Shown here: positions 46,603-55,137 of the stretch, in pieces
Position numbering within the stretch: the first letter of the stretch is position 1
Layout: each line of letters starts with the position of its first letter
NCBI GenBank assembly: GCA_018433245.1
Contig: JAHDRN010000007.1
Coordinates: forward strand, 62,001 to 126,000
Direction: 5' to 3'
DNA length: 64,000 bases
Source: Candidatus Proruminimicrobium quisquiliarum
GTDB taxonomy: Bacteria > Elusimicrobiota > Endomicrobiia > Endomicrobiales > Endomicrobiaceae
The notes under the pieces: generated by a model
The model's input: only the letters and a program-made list of their open reading frames with translations
Databases searched by the model: none
Told to the model about the DNA's origin: nothing
Position numbers and translations under genes: made by a program

Positions 46603-47256
46603 ATGAAAACCAAAGAAAATTTAGACGTTGAAGAATCGCTAAGCTTGATATGGACGTCAATACAGAGAGGGGACACAAATTTCAATAAAATAGACGCCGT
46701 TGTAAAAAAAGGAGTATGCGAAAACGTAATGAACCAGCTTATAGCCGAGGGGTACGTCTTAAAAGACAACGAAACAATAAAACTTACGGCAAAAGGCGAG
46801 GAAATCGGAAGAGAAATAACAAGAAGGCACAGGCTGACCGAAAGACTGCTTGCCGACGTTCTTGAATTTGACAAAACGGCAATAGATGAAATAGCATGCG
46901 ATTTGGAACATAACATATCAACGGAATTGGCCGATTCAATATGCACATTGCTCGGACATCCGACGGAATGTCCGCACGGAGCGCCGATACCGAGCGGAAA
47001 ATGTTGTCAAAAATCTGAAAATAAAATAAAATCTATAGTGTTCCCTTTATCGCAGCTTGATCCCGGGGAAGAAGTAAAACTTGCTTATATTGTAACGACA
47101 AATCACGGTTATTTGCATAAATTGCTGTCTCTGGGATTAATTCCCGGCGTTAAAATTATATTGCACCAAAAATTTCCGAGTTTTATAATAAAAGTAAACG
47201 AAACTCAGATAGCCGTTGACGAAGAAGTGGCAAATTTAATTTACGTGAGAAAATAA
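46603..47256 (+). CDS. DtxR-family iron-dependent regulator with C-terminal FeoA domain
   Basis: A 217-residue protein with an N-terminal winged helix (about 5-65), a DtxR dimerisation domain with the metal ligands (RRHRLTERLL, then DLEHNIS and LGHPTECPHG) and a C-terminal FeoA/SH3-like domain (about 145-217: LSQLDPGEEVKLAYI, LLSLGLIPGVKI, ALxx-type end IAVDEEVANLIYV). It lies 11 bases after feoB. It is probably an Fe(II)-responsive repressor of its own operon, and its FeoA-like domain could also contact FeoB. Confidence 0.88.
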   Translation: MKTKENLDVEESLSLIWTSIQRGDTNFNKIDAVVKKGVCENVMNQLIAEGYVLKDNETIKLTAKGEEIGREITRRHRLTERLLADVLEFDKTAIDEIACDLEHNISTELADSICTLLGHPTECPHGAPIPSGKCCQKSENKIKSIVFPLSQLDPGEEVKLAYIVTTNHGYLHKLLSLGLIPGVKIILHQKFPSFIIKVNETQIAVDEEVANLIYVRK

Positions 47257-47266
47257 TTTTAGAAGA

Positions 47267-47346
47267 TTGGATGCTTAGAAGTTTAGAGGCTCGGTAACTA
47301 ATCGTTTGCTCTGTTTCCAAATCTCCAAGTTTCTAGGTTTCTGATT
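47267..47346. repeat. Inverted pair of degenerate octamer tracts upstream of murC
   Basis: The left part read on the minus strand gives CTAAACTT, CTAAGCAT, CCAATCTT, preceded by GTTACCGAGCCT. The right part read on the plus strand gives CCAAATCT, CCAAGTTT, CTAGGTTT. Both use the eight-base unit seen at 16114-16164, in opposite orientations around a spacer, and could form an imperfect hairpin. Confidence 0.6.
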
Positions 47347-47363
47347 ACAAAGAGGACATCATC

Positions 47364-48710
47364 GTGTTTAACAAAAAACAAAAAATTCATTTTGTCGGTA
47401 TCGGCGGTTCGGGAATGTCGGGAATAGCGGAAGTGCTTTTAAATCTCGGGCATCATGTATCCGGCTCTGACATAAAAAAAACAGACGTCACTCAGAGATT
47501 AAAACATCTGGGCGCAAAGATATACATAGGGCACAACGCTAAAAACGTAAAAAAAGTAGACGTTGTCGTAACTTCAACGGCGATACCCAAAGACAATCCC
47601 GAAGTCATACAGGCGGTAAAAAATAAAATAATAATAATTCCCAGGGTTGAAATGCTCATTGAGCTTGCAAGGCTTAAATACACTATTACGATTGCCGGCA
47701 CTCACGGCAAAACCACAACAACGTCAATGGCTTCAATGGTTCTGGGCGGACTTGATCCGACAATAGTAATAGGCGGAAAATTAAAACATTTAAAAAGCGG
47801 AGCGAAACTCGGAAAAGGGGATTATCTTATCGCCGAAGCAGACGAATCGGACGGTTCTTTTTTAAAACTTTCTCCCGTAACAACCATCGTCACCAATATA
47901 GATAACGACCATCTTGACTATTACGGCAATATGGAAAATTTAAAAGAGGCGTTTGTCCGCCATATCAACAGCGTGCCGTTTTACGGATGCGCTATTATAT
48001 GCACTGATAACCCTTTAATAAGGGAAATTATACCCAAACTTACAAGAAAATATGTAACTTACGGATTAACCGGAAAACCGGATTTAACCGCCGGTGATAT
48101 AAAAATCATAAACGGCAACACGGAATTTAATCTTATTTCCAAAGGTAAAAAAATCGGAAGAATGATTTTAAAAGTGCCGGGACGCCATAATATATTAAAC
48201 GCCCTTGCTTCAATTTCAGCCGGACTTCAATACAATATTCCTTTTGCAAAAATAAAGGAAGCTTTATTTAATTACGGCGGAGTCGGCAGAAGATTAGAAC
48301 TTAAAGGCAAAAAAAACGGCGTAACCGTTATAGACGATTACGGACATCATCCTACCGAAATAGACGCGACTTTATCGGCGATAAAACATAACTGGAAAAA
48401 CAAACGGCTTACAGTAATATTCCAGCCTCACAGATATACGAGAACGCAGAATTTGTATAAGGAATTCGGCAAAGCTTTAAAAAAGGCCGACGCCGTTTAT
48501 GTTATGGATATTTATCCCGCAAGCGAAAAACCGATTAAAGGCGTAACATCGAATCTTATTATCAAAAGCGCCCGAGAAAATAAATGCAATGTTTATAAAT
48601 TTAAAAATATAAAAGCCGTAGCGGATACTCTTAAAAAAAACGATATTTTACTGACGATAGGCGCGGGTAACGTATGGCAAAAAGGAGAGGAACTATTAAC
48701 TCTGATATAG
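47364..48710 (+). CDS. murC: UDP-N-acetylmuramate-L-alanine ligase
   Basis: First amino acid addition in murein precursor synthesis. 448 residues: N-terminal VGIGGSGMSGIAEVL, ATP loop GTHGKTTT, and central DDYGHHPTEI. It starts with GTG, with AGAGGA 9 bases upstream. First gene of a murC-murB-ddl-ftsQ-ftsA-ftsZ cluster, the distal half of a dcw cluster; murG, ftsW and the upstream genes are not here. Confidence 0.96.
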   Translation: MFNKKQKIHFVGIGGSGMSGIAEVLLNLGHHVSGSDIKKTDVTQRLKHLGAKIYIGHNAKNVKKVDVVVTSTAIPKDNPEVIQAVKNKIIIIPRVEMLIELARLKYTITIAGTHGKTTTTSMASMVLGGLDPTIVIGGKLKHLKSGAKLGKGDYLIAEADESDGSFLKLSPVTTIVTNIDNDHLDYYGNMENLKEAFVRHINSVPFYGCAIICTDNPLIREIIPKLTRKYVTYGLTGKPDLTAGDIKIINGNTEFNLISKGKKIGRMILKVPGRHNILNALASISAGLQYNIPFAKIKEALFNYGGVGRRLELKGKKNGVTVIDDYGHHPTEIDATLSAIKHNWKNKRLTVIFQPHRYTRTQNLYKEFGKALKKADAVYVMDIYPASEKPIKGVTSNLIIKSARENKCNVYKFKNIKAVADTLKKNDILLTIGAGNVWQKGEELLTLI

Positions 48711-49588
48711 CAAACCAACTTAGAGAGTATGCTTTAGATTTTATTGAAAACGAACCTTTGTCGGAACACACTACGCTGTGTCTCGGCGGAAACGCGGATT
48801 TTTTCGTAAAAGTAAAGACGTATGAAGAACTTAAAAATCTGCTTGCCGTAATAAAACGCAATAACGCCCCCTATTTCATAATAGGAGGAGGTTCAAATTT
48901 GCTGTTTGGCGATGAAGGATTCAGAGGCATTGTTTTAAAATTAAACGGCGAATTTGAAAAAATTTCAATATTCGGAAATATCGTAACGGTAGGCGCGGCC
49001 GCAAACCTCGGCAGCGTTATTAAGCAATCAGCGGAACAGTCTCTGCACGGATTTGAACATTTTATAGGAATACCGGGAACTATCGGCGGAGCTGTTTTCG
49101 GAAATGCAGGCCTTGAAAACAGCTGGATAGGATCTTTTGTTGATACTGTTGAAACGATGGATTTTAACGGCAACATTCAAAAATACGCCGCAAACGACAT
49201 TAACTTTTCATACAGGTCATGCGGACTAAAAAACTGCGTCATAACAAAAGCGGTATTTATCTTGAAAAACGGCGATAAAAATGATATTTTGAAAACTGTG
49301 TCGGCCGATATTGAAAAAAGAATCTTCTCGCAGCCTCTGGGGACTAAAAACGCAGGATGCGTTTTTAAAAATCCTGAAGGACAAAACGCGGGCTACCTTA
49401 TTGATATTTTAGGATTTAAAGGATTCGGCATAGGCGGAATAAAAGTTTCTGAAATACACGCAAATTTTCTTATAAATACGGGAAGCGGGACAGCTTCCGA
49501 AATGATTGAACTTATAGAAACTATAAAAGAAAAGGTCAGAGAAAAATTTAAACTGGAACTTGAAACGGAAATAAAAATAATAAAATGA
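48674..49588 (+). CDS. murB: UDP-N-acetylenolpyruvoylglucosamine reductase
   Basis: NADPH/FAD reductase forming UDP-MurNAc. It has the FAD segment YFIIGGGSNLLFGDEGF, the catalytic region GIPGTIGGAV and the Ser/Glu region NPEGQNAGYLID (type II MurB lacking the extra loop). The ATG at 48674 overlaps murC by 37 bases. A very strong AAGGAGAGG sits inside the first codons (48682-48690), so an unusual ATT start at 48695 is possible and would remove seven residues. I cannot decide between them. Confidence 0.94.
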   Translation: MAKRRGTINSDIANQLREYALDFIENEPLSEHTTLCLGGNADFFVKVKTYEELKNLLAVIKRNNAPYFIIGGGSNLLFGDEGFRGIVLKLNGEFEKISIFGNIVTVGAAANLGSVIKQSAEQSLHGFEHFIGIPGTIGGAVFGNAGLENSWIGSFVDTVETMDFNGNIQKYAANDINFSYRSCGLKNCVITKAVFILKNGDKNDILKTVSADIEKRIFSQPLGTKNAGCVFKNPEGQNAGYLIDILGFKGFGIGGIKVSEIHANFLINTGSGTASEMIELIETIKEKVREKFKLELETEIKIIK

Positions 49589-50484
49589 AAAACTTAAAAA
49601 ATAAAAAAATAGGCGTATTATGCGGCGGAACTTCTTCCGAAAGGGAGATTTCGCTTAAATCCGGAAAAGCGGTTTTTAACGCAATTAAAAAACTCGGGTT
49701 AAAAGCAGTTTTCATAGACGTTGATAAAAACATAGCGCAAAAACTTTCAAAAGAAAAAATAGACATAGCCTACGTGACTCTTCACGGTCCGATGGGAGAA
49801 GACGGAACGATACAGGGAATGCTTGAAATCATGAAAATACCTTATACCGGATGCGGAGTTTTTTCAAGTTCGGCAAGCATGGATAAAATTATTTCAAAAA
49901 AAATGTTTGAATACGCAAATATACCTACACCAAAATGGCTTGCGGTTGATAAAAAAACAAAAAACAAAATGGCTTTATCATATCCGGTCGTCGTAAAACC
50001 TGCGACACAGGGTTCGGCAATAGGCATTTCAATAGCTAAAAATAAAAATGAATATGAAAAAGCGCTGAAACTCGCTTTTAAATACGATGACAGAGTTTTG
50101 GTTGAAAAATACGTAAAAGGAACCGAAATTACCGTAAGCGTTTTAAACGGCAAAGCACTTCCGGTAATTGAAATAGTGCCCGACGGCAAATTCTACGATT
50201 TTAAATCAAAATATACGGTAGGAAAATCTAAACATCTGATTCCTCCGAGGCTTCCTAAAAATATAATACTGCAAACTCAAAAAATAGGCGAAAAAGTATT
50301 TTCGGAATTTTTATGCAAAGGCACTTGCAGAGTTGATATGATAGCCGATAAAAACGGCAAAATATGGGTTCTTGAAACAAACACTCTTCCGGGAATGACA
50401 GAAACGTCTCTTTTTCCGGATGCGGCTCGGGCGGTCGGAATGAGTTTTGAAAAACTAGTTTTGGAAATTTTAAAATCCGTTTAA
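49585..50484 (+). CDS. ddl: D-alanine-D-alanine ligase
   Basis: ATP-grasp ligase of 299 residues making D-Ala-D-Ala. Segments: VLCGGTSSEREISLKSG, LHGPMGEDGTIQG, KPATQGSAIGIS and the metal-binding ETNTLPGMTE. It overlaps murB by four bases (ATGA). Confidence 0.96.
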   Translation: MKNLKNKKIGVLCGGTSSEREISLKSGKAVFNAIKKLGLKAVFIDVDKNIAQKLSKEKIDIAYVTLHGPMGEDGTIQGMLEIMKIPYTGCGVFSSSASMDKIISKKMFEYANIPTPKWLAVDKKTKNKMALSYPVVVKPATQGSAIGISIAKNKNEYEKALKLAFKYDDRVLVEKYVKGTEITVSVLNGKALPVIEIVPDGKFYDFKSKYTVGKSKHLIPPRLPKNIILQTQKIGEKVFSEFLCKGTCRVDMIADKNGKIWVLETNTLPGMTETSLFPDAARAVGMSFEKLVLEILKSV

Positions 50485-50490
50485 ACAAAT

Positions 50491-51315
50491 ATGAGAAATT
50501 TAAAAAAAAGAAAAAGCATCTTTAATAAAAATATATCGTTTTCAAATAGAAACAGCAGCGTAAACTATAAAAAAATTATACGGTTGATTTTAATACTTGT
50601 TATAATAATTTTTTTGGCCGTTCTGTTTAATAAGTGCAAAAATTATGTATACAGCTGCGACAAATTTGAAATTGAAACGATAGAAATAACGGGCGGCAAA
50701 AACGTAACGCAGGTTGAAATAATAGAGCTTGTTCCGTTTAAAACCGGTGACAATCTGTTTAGAGTTGATCTTTCCGACGCCGAAGAAAAAATTAAAGTTT
50801 TAAAACCGGAATTAAAAGATATAACAATGCTGCGCAGATGGAAAAAAGTTTTAATAAAACTAAAAGAAAGGCAGCCTGAAGTTTTTATACCTCAGGGAGA
50901 GACTCTTGTAGGATTGGATTTTGACAACATTTCATTCGGACTCAGAGGGCATATGTTTGAAATGAAAATTCCGATTTTAAGATGTTCTTCAAAGGAAGAA
51001 AGACTTGCTCTTTTGGAATTTGTAAAGCTTTTAAAACCGCATATAAAAGATTTCATTCACAGAATAACCGAAATAAAATACGGCGAAGTGAACGACATTA
51101 TTTTCAGTATAGACGGAAAAACAACGGTTTACTGGGGCGATTTTTATAAAAATGAAATAAAAAACAAAGCAAAAAGAATGCTTATCGTTTTTGAAGACGC
51201 ATCGCAAAAATACACAAATATAGAATACATTGATTTAAGATTTTTAGAAAAAGATAAAGTTATCGTAAAACCCGCGGCGCCTGACGCCGGAGTTATACCT
51301 GAAGGGAGTGTGTGA
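50491..51315 (+). CDS. ftsQ: Cell division protein FtsQ
   Basis: Single-span divisome protein: basic cytoplasmic tail (1-30), one helix (about 30-48), POTRA domain (FEIETIEITGGKNVTQVEIIELV) and the FtsQ beta domain. 274 residues, near the family length. It lies between ddl and ftsA and overlaps the latter by one base with the chosen ftsA start. The sequence is weakly conserved, so the call leans on topology and position. Confidence 0.88.
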   Translation: MRNLKKRKSIFNKNISFSNRNSSVNYKKIIRLILILVIIIFLAVLFNKCKNYVYSCDKFEIETIEITGGKNVTQVEIIELVPFKTGDNLFRVDLSDAEEKIKVLKPELKDITMLRRWKKVLIKLKERQPEVFIPQGETLVGLDFDNISFGLRGHMFEMKIPILRCSSKEERLALLEFVKLLKPHIKDFIHRITEIKYGEVNDIIFSIDGKTTVYWGDFYKNEIKNKAKRMLIVFEDASQKYTNIEYIDLRFLEKDKVIVKPAAPDAGVIPEGSV

Positions 51316-52577
51316 TGGCAAAAAAAGATTTGATACTAATTCTTGATATCGGCAGTTCTTCGGTGCACGGAATCATAGCCGCTTTTAACGCCGACGAAAA
51401 AAAGATGGAAATTCTGGACGCGCGGACAGAACCGTGTCCTGACGGCATAAAAGACGGCGCCGTAGTGGGAATAAGGGAATCGGCAAGAGCTATAGAAACT
51501 CTTATCCGCAACCTTGAAGAAAACCAGAATTCACAGGCAAACGGAATAATCGTTTCGGTAAGAGGCTCTCTTATAGAAGCGCACAATACTACCGGAAACT
51601 TAAGAATATCCGAAACGGGATCTCAGAAAATAAACGATGACAATATGAGCGCCGTAACCGAAGCGGTAAAAAACGCGACAATGCTTGATTACCGCCATGA
51701 AATAATACAGATAATACCAAAAGAATATATAGTTGACAATCTGCCCGGCATACAGGATCCGATAGGTTTGGAATGTTCGCACCTGCAGATGAAAGCGCTT
51801 GTCATAGTCGCTTCAAAAAGCAATATGGAAAACATTAAAAACGCGGTAAATATTGAAGGTCTGCAGCTTTCTTACGGATATAACGCGCTCGGCGACACTT
51901 TGGTTGAAACATCCGATAAAGAACTCGGCTGCATTTTGGTTGACATCGGCGGAATGACGACGGGCATTGCGGTTTATATAAATAAAATCATACAGGATAT
52001 TTTTGAACTTCCGGTCGGTTCGGATCTTCTTACCAAAGATATCACAAAAAAATTCAGAACAACGCAGGCCGAATCAAAAAGAATCAAAGAAACCTACGGA
52101 GCGGTTTTGGAAGAAGTTCTTGCAAATCCCGAAGAAGAATTTGAATTTATAGTCAATTCAAAAACAAAAAAAGCGACCAGACAGGAACTTGTTGACGTAA
52201 TAAAACCGGCGATTGACAAACAGCTTGAATTCATTTTGTATAATCTTGAAAAAAGAAACATTGACATATCGGCTCTTTCAGGCGGCGTAATTCTTACCGG
52301 AGCGGGAACAAAAATATCGGGAATGCTTGAAGCGTTTGAAAAAGCTTTTGACTGCGGCGTAAAAATAGCAAACGTCAATACAGATAAAATAATAGTGCCG
52401 CAAAACATACTTGAAACCCAGATTTATACGACGGCAATCACAACTTTATACAGCGAATACAAGGATCACCTTGTAATGCAGGAAAATAATTATACAAAAG
52501 TCGTCCGCGGCAAAAAACCGCAGCTTACCGACAGCGTAACATCTTGGTTTAAACAAATATTTGAAAAAGTAGTCTGA
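51315..52577 (+). CDS. ftsA: Cell division protein FtsA
   Basis: Actin-like protein that tethers FtsZ to the membrane. 420 residues, with LILDIGSSSVHGIIA (phosphate 1), the 1C domain, LVDIGGMTTGIAVY (phosphate 2) and VILTGAGTKISGM (adenosine). The C-terminus VTSWFKQIFEKVV fits the amphipathic membrane-targeting helix. I use the ATG at 51315, six bases after AGGGAG, instead of the GTG three bases earlier. Confidence 0.94.
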   Translation: MAKKDLILILDIGSSSVHGIIAAFNADEKKMEILDARTEPCPDGIKDGAVVGIRESARAIETLIRNLEENQNSQANGIIVSVRGSLIEAHNTTGNLRISETGSQKINDDNMSAVTEAVKNATMLDYRHEIIQIIPKEYIVDNLPGIQDPIGLECSHLQMKALVIVASKSNMENIKNAVNIEGLQLSYGYNALGDTLVETSDKELGCILVDIGGMTTGIAVYINKIIQDIFELPVGSDLLTKDITKKFRTTQAESKRIKETYGAVLEEVLANPEEEFEFIVNSKTKKATRQELVDVIKPAIDKQLEFILYNLEKRNIDISALSGGVILTGAGTKISGMLEAFEKAFDCGVKIANVNTDKIIVPQNILETQIYTTAITTLYSEYKDHLVMQENNYTKVVRGKKPQLTDSVTSWFKQIFEKVV

Positions 52578-52593
52578 CAGCAGAAGGATAAAA

Positions 52594-53688
52594 ATGACAG
52601 TAACAATAAAACTCCCTGCAAACGGGAATAATAATATGACTCCCAGAAAAGCCGTAATAAAAGTTATCGGAGTGGGCGGAGGCGGCAATAACGCGGTTGA
52701 CAGAATGATAGCCGCAAACATTACCGACGTTCAGTTTACCGTCGTTAATACTGATGCTTCCGTATTAAGGCGTTCTGTTGCGGAAGATAAAATACAAATA
52801 GGCATAGACGGGCTTGGCGTAGGCGGAGATCCGCAGAAAGGCGAAACGGCGGCTCTTGAAAGCGAAGAAATTTTAAAAGACACCATAATGGGCGCCAATA
52901 TGGTTTTTGTAACTACCGGAATGGGCGGAGGAACGGGAACGGGCGCGGCTCCCGTAATTGCAAAAATAGCACGAGAACTCGGAATATTAACCGTAGGCGT
53001 TGTTACAAAACCTTTTACGCTTGAAGGTAAAAAAAGAATTGAAAACGCAAACACCGGCATAGAAAAAATAAAAGAATATACCGACGCTTTAATAGTAATC
53101 CCGAACGATAAAATATTCGCCGTCGTAGATTTAAAAACTCCGATTGAAGAAATGTATAAAAGAGTGGACGACGTTTTAAGAATTTCAATACAGTCTATAA
53201 CCGACACAATAACAAAAACCGGTCTTATCAACATAGACTTTGCCGACGTTCAGGCAATACTGGGAAATGCCAGCAACGCGATTATAGGCCTTGGAGAAGG
53301 CGAAACGATTGAAGAGGCGTTCACAAGAGCGATGACAAACGTATTTGTTGAAGGTCCGAATATAAAAATAGCAAACAGAATGTTAATCAACATATCAAGC
53401 TCGCGGACAAATCCTTTTACCGTAGGCGACGAAAAATGGATAGACGATTTTGTAAAAAAAGAATTTAAACAATGCGACGAACTTAAAAAAGGACATATCG
53501 TCGGCGACGTTCTTGACACAAAAATCAAAGTTTCAATAATAGCCTCTTTTAACAAAACCGCAAAAACGACGCGTTCGGCAGGCGTCAGTATTTCAAAAGT
53601 AAAAAAACAGACAGAGCCTTCGCAGGAAGGGGAAGACTGGGACTGGAATTCGGCGGCATACGAGACATGGAAGACGAAGAGACTTTAA
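52594..53688 (+). CDS. ftsZ: Cell division protein FtsZ
   Basis: Tubulin-like GTPase of 364 residues, with GVGGGGNNAV, the GTP loop GMGGGTGTGAAPVIA and the synergy-loop region (NIDFADVQAI). The core ends at about residue 320, followed by a linker of only about 25 residues. The C-terminus (WDWNSAAYETWKTKRL) does not match the usual DIPAFLR-type peptide that binds FtsA or ZipA, although a basic end is kept. Last gene of the cluster. Confidence 0.96.
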   Translation: MTVTIKLPANGNNNMTPRKAVIKVIGVGGGGNNAVDRMIAANITDVQFTVVNTDASVLRRSVAEDKIQIGIDGLGVGGDPQKGETAALESEEILKDTIMGANMVFVTTGMGGGTGTGAAPVIAKIARELGILTVGVVTKPFTLEGKKRIENANTGIEKIKEYTDALIVIPNDKIFAVVDLKTPIEEMYKRVDDVLRISIQSITDTITKTGLINIDFADVQAILGNASNAIIGLGEGETIEEAFTRAMTNVFVEGPNIKIANRMLINISSSRTNPFTVGDEKWIDDFVKKEFKQCDELKKGHIVGDVLDTKIKVSIIASFNKTAKTTRSAGVSISKVKKQTEPSQEGEDWDWNSAAYETWKTKRL

Positions 53689-53780
53689 GATATTTTTTTT
53701 AAAAAAGATTTCTTTAAAATAAAAAAATACAGGTGGTTGACCTGTTGCAAGTTACTTTTTATCACGAGTCTAAAAAGTTC

Positions 53781-54050
53781 AGGACAGGCTAACAGATATA
53801 AAGCAATTGTGTTAGCTGTCAAAACAGATGATGTGCAAAGCAGAGTGACGAAGTAATAGCGAGTCTATTACGAGGAAGTCTAACGAAGCAGAGCGCTGTT
53901 TGGGCGCTAACCCTTCGGGCTGCGTTACTTTTTGATAAATTTGTATATTTTGTTTGTAAAGTAGTGAAAACTACTCTCCTGCACAAAATATACAAATTGA
54001 TTTTCAAAAATTTTAGCAGCACAAATGTTTTATATCTATTAGACTGTCCT
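53781..54050. mobile_element. 270-base inverted-repeat element, relative of the tRNA-Gly element
   Basis: The left end (53781-53811) and inverted right end (54020-54050) are 31 bases long and agree at 27 positions by my count, starting AGGACAG and sharing TAA(C/T)AGATATAAA(A/G)CA. That core is also in the ends of the nested elements at 5062-5938. Inside are a hairpin of TAATAG...CTATTA, one of AGCGC...GCGCT, and a perfect 16-base-pair palindromic stem at about 53939-53999 (AATTTGTATATTTTGT and complement) holding a smaller AGTAGT-GAAA-ACTACT stem. There is no open frame. It looks like a non-autonomous transposable element. Confidence 0.7.
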
Positions 54051-54102
54051 CAAAAAAGACCCGCCACTGGGTCGCACATTCGTTTGTGTTTTTTACTGCA
54101 CA

Positions 54103-54163
54103 ACTCACAACTTGAAAAATCCTTACTGCATAATGAAACGGATTTTTCTTCAAACAAGTGAGT
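54103..54163. repeat. Hairpin-forming sequence upstream of pgeF
   Basis: ACTCA..CTTG..AAAAATCC pairs with GGATTTTT..CAAG..TGAGT around a central loop. It lies within the 617-base stretch between ftsZ and pgeF, which otherwise holds the element at 53781-54050 and no believable gene. Confidence 0.5.
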
Positions 54164-54305
54164 TTAAAAACTTATCTGTTTTAAGTTTTTACAGTAAAAA
54201 ACACCGCACTCATAGACGTGCTAAACGTGGCAAAACGACAATGCTTTTAGGCGAAACTACTAGATGCAAAACGACGAAACAACAACAGAAAGGAAAGGCT
54301 TAACA

Positions 54306-54980
54306 ATGTTAGTGAATTTGAAAGAGATTTCATATATTAAAGAAAATATGTTGAAAATTCCGCATTTAACAACCGTTAAATCGTGCGGAAATATGAAAGA
54401 CGAACAGCAGCGTATTAAATTCTGCCAAGCTAACAATATAAATCACAAAGAGATAGTATTTGCCCAACAGGTGCACGGAACGTTCGTAAAAAAAGTTTCA
54501 AAACAAGATTGCGGAACTTTTATTGCCGAATGCGACGGCCTCATCACAAACGAAAAAAATATCACGCTTGCCGTATTTACGGCAGACTGTATGCCCGTCT
54601 TTATGACATCGCGCGATTATTCCGTTATAGCGCTTGTACACGCCGGCTGGAGAGGTTTGGCAGGGGGAATACTTGAAAGCGCTCTGACTTCTTTTAAAAA
54701 AGATTTCGGGATACTTCCTCAGGATGTTTTTACCTATATCGGTCCTCATATATCAAAATGCTGTTATGAAGTAGGTTCTGACGTTAAAAAGGCGTTTGAC
54801 GTACCGGAATCTGAAAAATATCTTTCGCTTTCAGAACAGGCGGAGAAGCAGCTTAGGTCGTTTGGAGTTAAGAGGGTTTATGTGAATGGCAATTGCACTT
54901 GTCATGAGGATCAGTTCTTTTTTTCTTATCGGAGAGAGCCGACGGAGTCGAGAATGCTTTCTCTCATTAGTTCTTTATAA
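54306..54980 (+). CDS. pgeF: Peptidoglycan editing factor / multi-copper-oxidase-like protein PgeF (YfiH)
   Basis: A 224-residue protein of the YfiH/LACC1 family, reported to clean up mis-incorporated murein precursors and to have purine nucleoside-cleaving activity. The zinc-site residues are present: QVHG, TADCMPV and HAGWRG. GPHISKCCYEVG and the terminal NCTCHEDQFFFSYRRE also match. I use the ATG at 54306 with GAAAGGAAAGG upstream; the longer frame to 54264 has no ribosome binding site. It follows the division cluster in sense orientation but is separated by repeats. Confidence 0.92.
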   Translation: MLVNLKEISYIKENMLKIPHLTTVKSCGNMKDEQQRIKFCQANNINHKEIVFAQQVHGTFVKKVSKQDCGTFIAECDGLITNEKNITLAVFTADCMPVFMTSRDYSVIALVHAGWRGLAGGILESALTSFKKDFGILPQDVFTYIGPHISKCCYEVGSDVKKAFDVPESEKYLSLSEQAEKQLRSFGVKRVYVNGNCTCHEDQFFFSYRREPTESRMLSLISSL

Positions 54981-54981
54981 C

Positions 54982-55097
54982 GGCTTTACATTTCAGGCTA
55001 CAGCATTGTAATTTCAAGTCTTATGTACCGCCCGCTCCGCTTGACTTACGTACACCGCAACTTGAAATTACTTCACTTCGCTCTGAACTCTAAAGCC
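54982..55097. repeat. Nested inverted repeat between pgeF and the defence island
   Basis: GGCTTTA at 54982-54988 pairs with TAAAGCC at 55091-55097. Inside, GTAATTTCAAGT (55008-55019) pairs with ACTTGAAATTAC (55060-55071). The loop is GC-richer than the surroundings. It sits between convergent genes and could end transcription or be a small mobile remnant at the island edge. Confidence 0.6.
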
Positions 55098-55137
55098 TAA
55101 CTACAAAAAAACAAAGAACTTTAAGTATAAAAACAAA

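Noticed and set aside
54112-54303. A small basic protein of about 63 residues before pgeF
   Set aside because: It starts inside a hairpin, its composition is low in complexity and it overlaps the pgeF ribosome binding region.
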